From assembly GCA_963805925.1 (NCBI GenBank), contig CAWDWB010000007.1:124001-188000 (forward strand): a stretch of DNA of 64,000 bases. The letters run 5' to 3'. Shown in pieces: positions 62,113 through 64,000 of this stretch; the first letter of the stretch is position 1, and each line of letters begins with the position of its first letter. The notes beneath the pieces are model-generated. The model searched no databases. It was given only the letters and a program-made list of their open reading frames with translations, and was not told the origin of the DNA. The DNA comes from CAMPKL01 sp963805925. Its GTDB lineage: Bacteria; Acidobacteriota; Terriglobia; Bryobacterales; UBA6623. The translations under genes and the position numbers were made by a program.

Positions 62113-62208
62113 GAGGTCTTGAATTATACGCCAGTGCAGCCGCACCGGAGCACGCTTTCGCGGCCTCCTCCGAGAAGCTGAGGCCCTAACCCCCCTTCTA
62201 TCAGTGAC

Positions 62209-62238
62209 TTGTCAAAAATATGAGCGTGTTACTATAAG
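62209..62238 (+). promoter_or_regulatory. Upstream promoter P1 of the hsp20-clpB operon
   Basis: TTGTCA (62209-62214) and TATAAG (62233-62238) are 18 bases apart in an AT-rich segment that contrasts with the G+C-rich surroundings. Confidence 0.6.
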
Positions 62239-62255
62239 ATTAGTGGAAATCTAAT
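62237..62255. promoter_or_regulatory. Palindrome between the tandem heat-shock promoters
   Basis: Overlapping inverted repeats AGATT-AGTGGA-AATCT and ATTAG-TGGAAAT-CTAAT lie across the end of P1's -10 and run up to the -35 of P2, an ideal operator position. It does not match the CIRCE element (TTAGCACTC-N9-GAGTGCTAA) for HrcA. Confidence 0.5.
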
Positions 62256-62283
62256 TGACACATTTACACTCATGTTTTATGAT
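62255..62283 (+). promoter_or_regulatory. Main promoter P2 of the hsp20-clpB operon
   Basis: A consensus TTGACA (62255-62260) stands exactly 17 bases from TATGAT (62278-62283), a near-ideal sigma-70 promoter. The hsp20 start with AGGAGGA (62304) is 40 bases downstream of the -10. Confidence 0.8.
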
Positions 62284-62322
62284 GTCAGTAGTTGATATCT
62301 CCCAGGAGGACTGAGAAGACCG

Positions 62323-62694
62323 ATGAGACTCATTCGCTACACCCAACCCAACCCCGCCGGCGTTCCCCAGCAGGCTGACGCCTGGAGGCCCCCGGTCGAC
62401 GTCATCGATGCCGAAAAGGAATACGTGCTGGAGGTCGATCTGCCTGGCGTGGATCCCAAGTCCGTTCAGGTGGAGTTGGAACAAGGCTTGCTACAGATCA
62501 AGGGCGAGAGACAGGTCAGCCATGGAGAAGAGGCAGCCTACACGATGCGCGAAAGACGGGCCGGCAAGTTCGAGCGCAGCTTCCGGGTTCCCGAGGCGGT
62601 CGATGCTGACAGCATTACGGCCAAGTACGACAAAGGCGTGCTCGAAATCCGCGTCCCCAAAGTCGAGCGCTCACGAAAGATTCCGATTCAGTAA
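62323..62694 (+). CDS. Small heat-shock protein Hsp20, first copy
   Basis: This cytoplasmic holdase of 123 residues is a compact alpha-crystallin domain: PVDVIDAEKEYVLEVDLPGVD, VELEQGLLQIKGER, AYTMRERRAGKFERSFRVPEAVD and YDKGVLEIRVPK. The C-terminal IPI motif (RKIPIQ) mediates oligomer assembly. Its N-terminal arm is short. It is the first gene of an operon with a second hsp20 (18 bases downstream) and clpB, a logical set for holding and then extracting aggregated proteins. Confidence 0.95.
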   Translation: MRLIRYTQPNPAGVPQQADAWRPPVDVIDAEKEYVLEVDLPGVDPKSVQVELEQGLLQIKGERQVSHGEEAAYTMRERRAGKFERSFRVPEAVDADSITAKYDKGVLEIRVPKVERSRKIPIQ

Positions 62695-62712
62695 TCAAAG
62701 GAGGGAAAGACA

Positions 62713-63153
62713 ATGTCACTGGTCAAACACAACCCCCGAGGCATGACGCCCTGGTTTGGTCTTGATCGTTTCTTCGATGATTTTGATCGCTCGTTCGGCG
62801 GCGTCGCGCCGTTTGGCGATAAGGGAGCATGGGCTCCGGCGGTCGACATCTACGAGGACGAGAAGGCCATCACCTTGAAGGCAGAATTGCCCGACATGGA
62901 AGAGAAGGACCTGGATGTGAGAGTCGAGGAAGGCATGCTCACGATCAAGGGCGAAAAGAAGTTCGAGAACGAAGAAAAGAAAGAGAACTTCCATCGCATC
63001 GAGCGCCGCTACGGCTCCTTCGAGCGCACCTTTGCGTTGCCTGACACCGTCGATGCCGACAACATTTCGGCGAAGTACGACAAAGGCGTGCTGAAGGTCG
63101 TAGCGCCCAAAGTCGAGCGTCCCAAGAACGCCCGCACCATCAAGGTCAGCTGA
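62713..63153 (+). CDS. Small heat-shock protein Hsp20, second copy
   Basis: This 146-residue protein has a longer N-terminal arm (MTPWFGLDRFFDDFDRSFGG, a classic sHSP N-terminal motif) and then the crystallin domain (PAVDIYEDEKAITLKAELPDME, RRYGSFERTFALPD). It ends RTIKVS, a variant of the I-x-I tail. GGAGGG precedes the ATG. The two Hsp20s are not close duplicates: they share the fold and the YDKGVLE block but differ in N-terminal arm and tail, and may form mixed oligomers. Confidence 0.95.
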   Translation: MSLVKHNPRGMTPWFGLDRFFDDFDRSFGGVAPFGDKGAWAPAVDIYEDEKAITLKAELPDMEEKDLDVRVEEGMLTIKGEKKFENEEKKENFHRIERRYGSFERTFALPDTVDADNISAKYDKGVLKVVAPKVERPKNARTIKVS

Positions 63154-63165
63154 CCTTCAACTCTC

Positions 63166-63198
63166 GGCGGCGGAACGGTGCTGCAACCTTCCGCCGCC
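63166..63198 (+). other. Intercistronic stem-loop between hsp20 and clpB
   Basis: A perfect 10-bp G+C stem (63166-63175 with 63189-63198) has a 13-base loop and no T-run. It could cause partial termination, RNA processing or 3'-end protection and so set the ratio of Hsp20 to ClpB. Confidence 0.55.
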
Positions 63199-63228
63199 CT
63201 GATTCATCTTTAAGCCGAGGACAACGTC

Positions 63229-64000
63229 ATGATTCGCTTCGACAAATTCACCCAAAAGGCCCAGGAAGCTGCGCAGGGAGCGCAGTCGATTGCGTCCGAA
63301 CATGGACATCAACAGGTTCACCCGCTGCACTTGCTGATTGCCCTGGCCGAAGAAAGCGAAGGCGTCGTCGGCGCGGTTTTTGACAAGTGCGGTATCCAGC
63401 GTCAAGTGGTGGCGGAAGATGCCCGCAAGCTGTTGCGCGATATCCCCCAAGTCCAAGGAACCCAGGGCGGAACGCACCTGTCCCCGACGCTCAATACCGT
63501 CCTCGAGAACGCCTTCAAAGAGACCGAGCGCTTCAAGGACGAGTTCGTCTCGACCGAACATTTGCTCTTAGCTCTGGCTGAGGCCAAGGCCGATCCGGCC
63601 GGCAAGCTGTTGAACCAAGTGGGCGCGTCCCACGATGCGATTCTGCATGCGCTGCAGGCCGTTCGCGGCACCCAGCGAGTGACCGATCAGAATCCCGAGT
63701 CCAAGTACCAAGCTTTGGAGCGCTACGCCCTCGATCTGACCGAGCGGGCTCGCAATGGCAAGCTCGACCCGGTGATCGGTCGCGACGAAGAGATTCGCCG
63801 CGTGGTGCAAGTGCTCTCCAGACGCACCAAGAACAACCCGGTACTGATCGGCGAACCCGGCGTCGGTAAGACGGCGATCGCTGAGGGTCTAGCCCAGCGC
63901 ATCGTCGCCGGCGACGTTCCCGAGTCGCTCAAGAACAAGAAGCTGGTCTCGCTTGACCTGGCGTCGATGATTGCCGGCACCAAGTTCCGCGGCGAGTTCG
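63229..64000 (+). CDS. clpB: ATP-dependent disaggregase ClpB (N-terminal part)
   Basis: ClpB is a hexameric AAA+ chaperone that extracts proteins from aggregates. The first 257 residues are visible: a Clp N-domain with two repeats (about 1-145, starting IRFDKFTQKAQEAAQGAQ), a linker, then the first AAA+ domain with RDEEIRRVVQVLSRRTKNNPVLIGEPGVGKT (Walker A at 208-215) and the start of the pore loop region. The rest lies beyond the window. The gene follows two hsp20 genes by 75 bases. Confidence 0.97.
   Translation, partial: MIRFDKFTQKAQEAAQGAQSIASEHGHQQVHPLHLLIALAEESEGVVGAVFDKCGIQRQVVAEDARKLLRDIPQVQGTQGGTHLSPTLNTVLENAFKETERFKDEFVSTEHLLLALAEAKADPAGKLLNQVGASHDAILHALQAVRGTQRVTDQNPESKYQALERYALDLTERARNGKLDPVIGRDEEIRRVVQVLSRRTKNNPVLIGEPGVGKTAIAEGLAQRIVAGDVPESLKNKKLVSLDLASMIAGTKFRGEF

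Noticed and set aside
62237..62255. CIRCE/HrcA operator for the heat-shock genes
   Set aside because: The palindrome does not match TTAGCACTC-N9-GAGTGCTAA in sequence or spacing.

Overview
The window looks like a chromosomal segment of an Acidobacteriota bacterium, probably Bryobacterales or 'Solibacter'-like. This is an inference from gene content: a long TonB-dependent receptor with an N-terminal carboxypeptidase-regulatory domain (Oar-like), Tat-exported DUF1501, DUF1080 and sugar-isomerase type proteins, isoquinoline 1-oxidoreductase type enzymes, and many small single-gene units on alternating strands with G+C-rich coding sequence. No 16S rRNA is present, so the placement is not proven. 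No CRISPR array, transposase or prophage was seen.

Layout. Bases 1-22,000 hold envelope and general metabolism genes: an M23 peptidase end, a DUF1501 pair, a SurA/DsbA-like lipoprotein, a fosmidomycin-resistance type MFS protein, DUF1080, acnA, DinB, an APC permease, a helix-hairpin-helix protein, a HerA/FtsK-like ATPase, a phosphatidyltransferase, and a minus-strand run of PaaK-like enzyme, Nramp-like transporter, amidohydrolase and xylose isomerase. A PQQ-like beta-propeller gene and tRNA-Val follow. Bases 22,200-26,000 carry the TonB-dependent receptor, a strong terminator and tRNA-Pro. Bases 26,000-41,900 hold a nonsense-riddled DUF4440 relic, rlpA, recQ, rpsU, a DCC protein, an esterase-like protein whose two nucleophile elbows both lack serine, iorA-iorB, panD, DUF1080, a VOC protein, an esterase, a cytochrome-like protein, a methyltransferase and an FAH-family hydrolase.

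Bases 41,980-45,060 are a decay zone: a GNAT acetyltransferase, a sulfatase, a membrane protein and the last domain of an acyl-ACP synthetase are all frameshifted. Next comes a two-gene lipid cassette (acyl reductase plus ACP-ligase-acyltransferase) resembling a split ElbD ether-lipid enzyme. Then come argS with an unusual leader, two GT39-type glycosyltransferases and a decayed third copy, gatB, and the yceD-rpmF-plsX cluster of ribosome and lipid genes. The end holds a c-type cytochrome, queF, a Tat-exported TIM-barrel protein, an enolase-superfamily dehydratase, and a heat-shock operon hsp20-hsp20-clpB behind tandem sigma-70-type promoters. The clpB gene runs off the window.

Genes are tightly packed. 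Four tail-to-tail pairs share a 4-base stop overlap, and several housekeeping genes appear to start at TTG or GTG.
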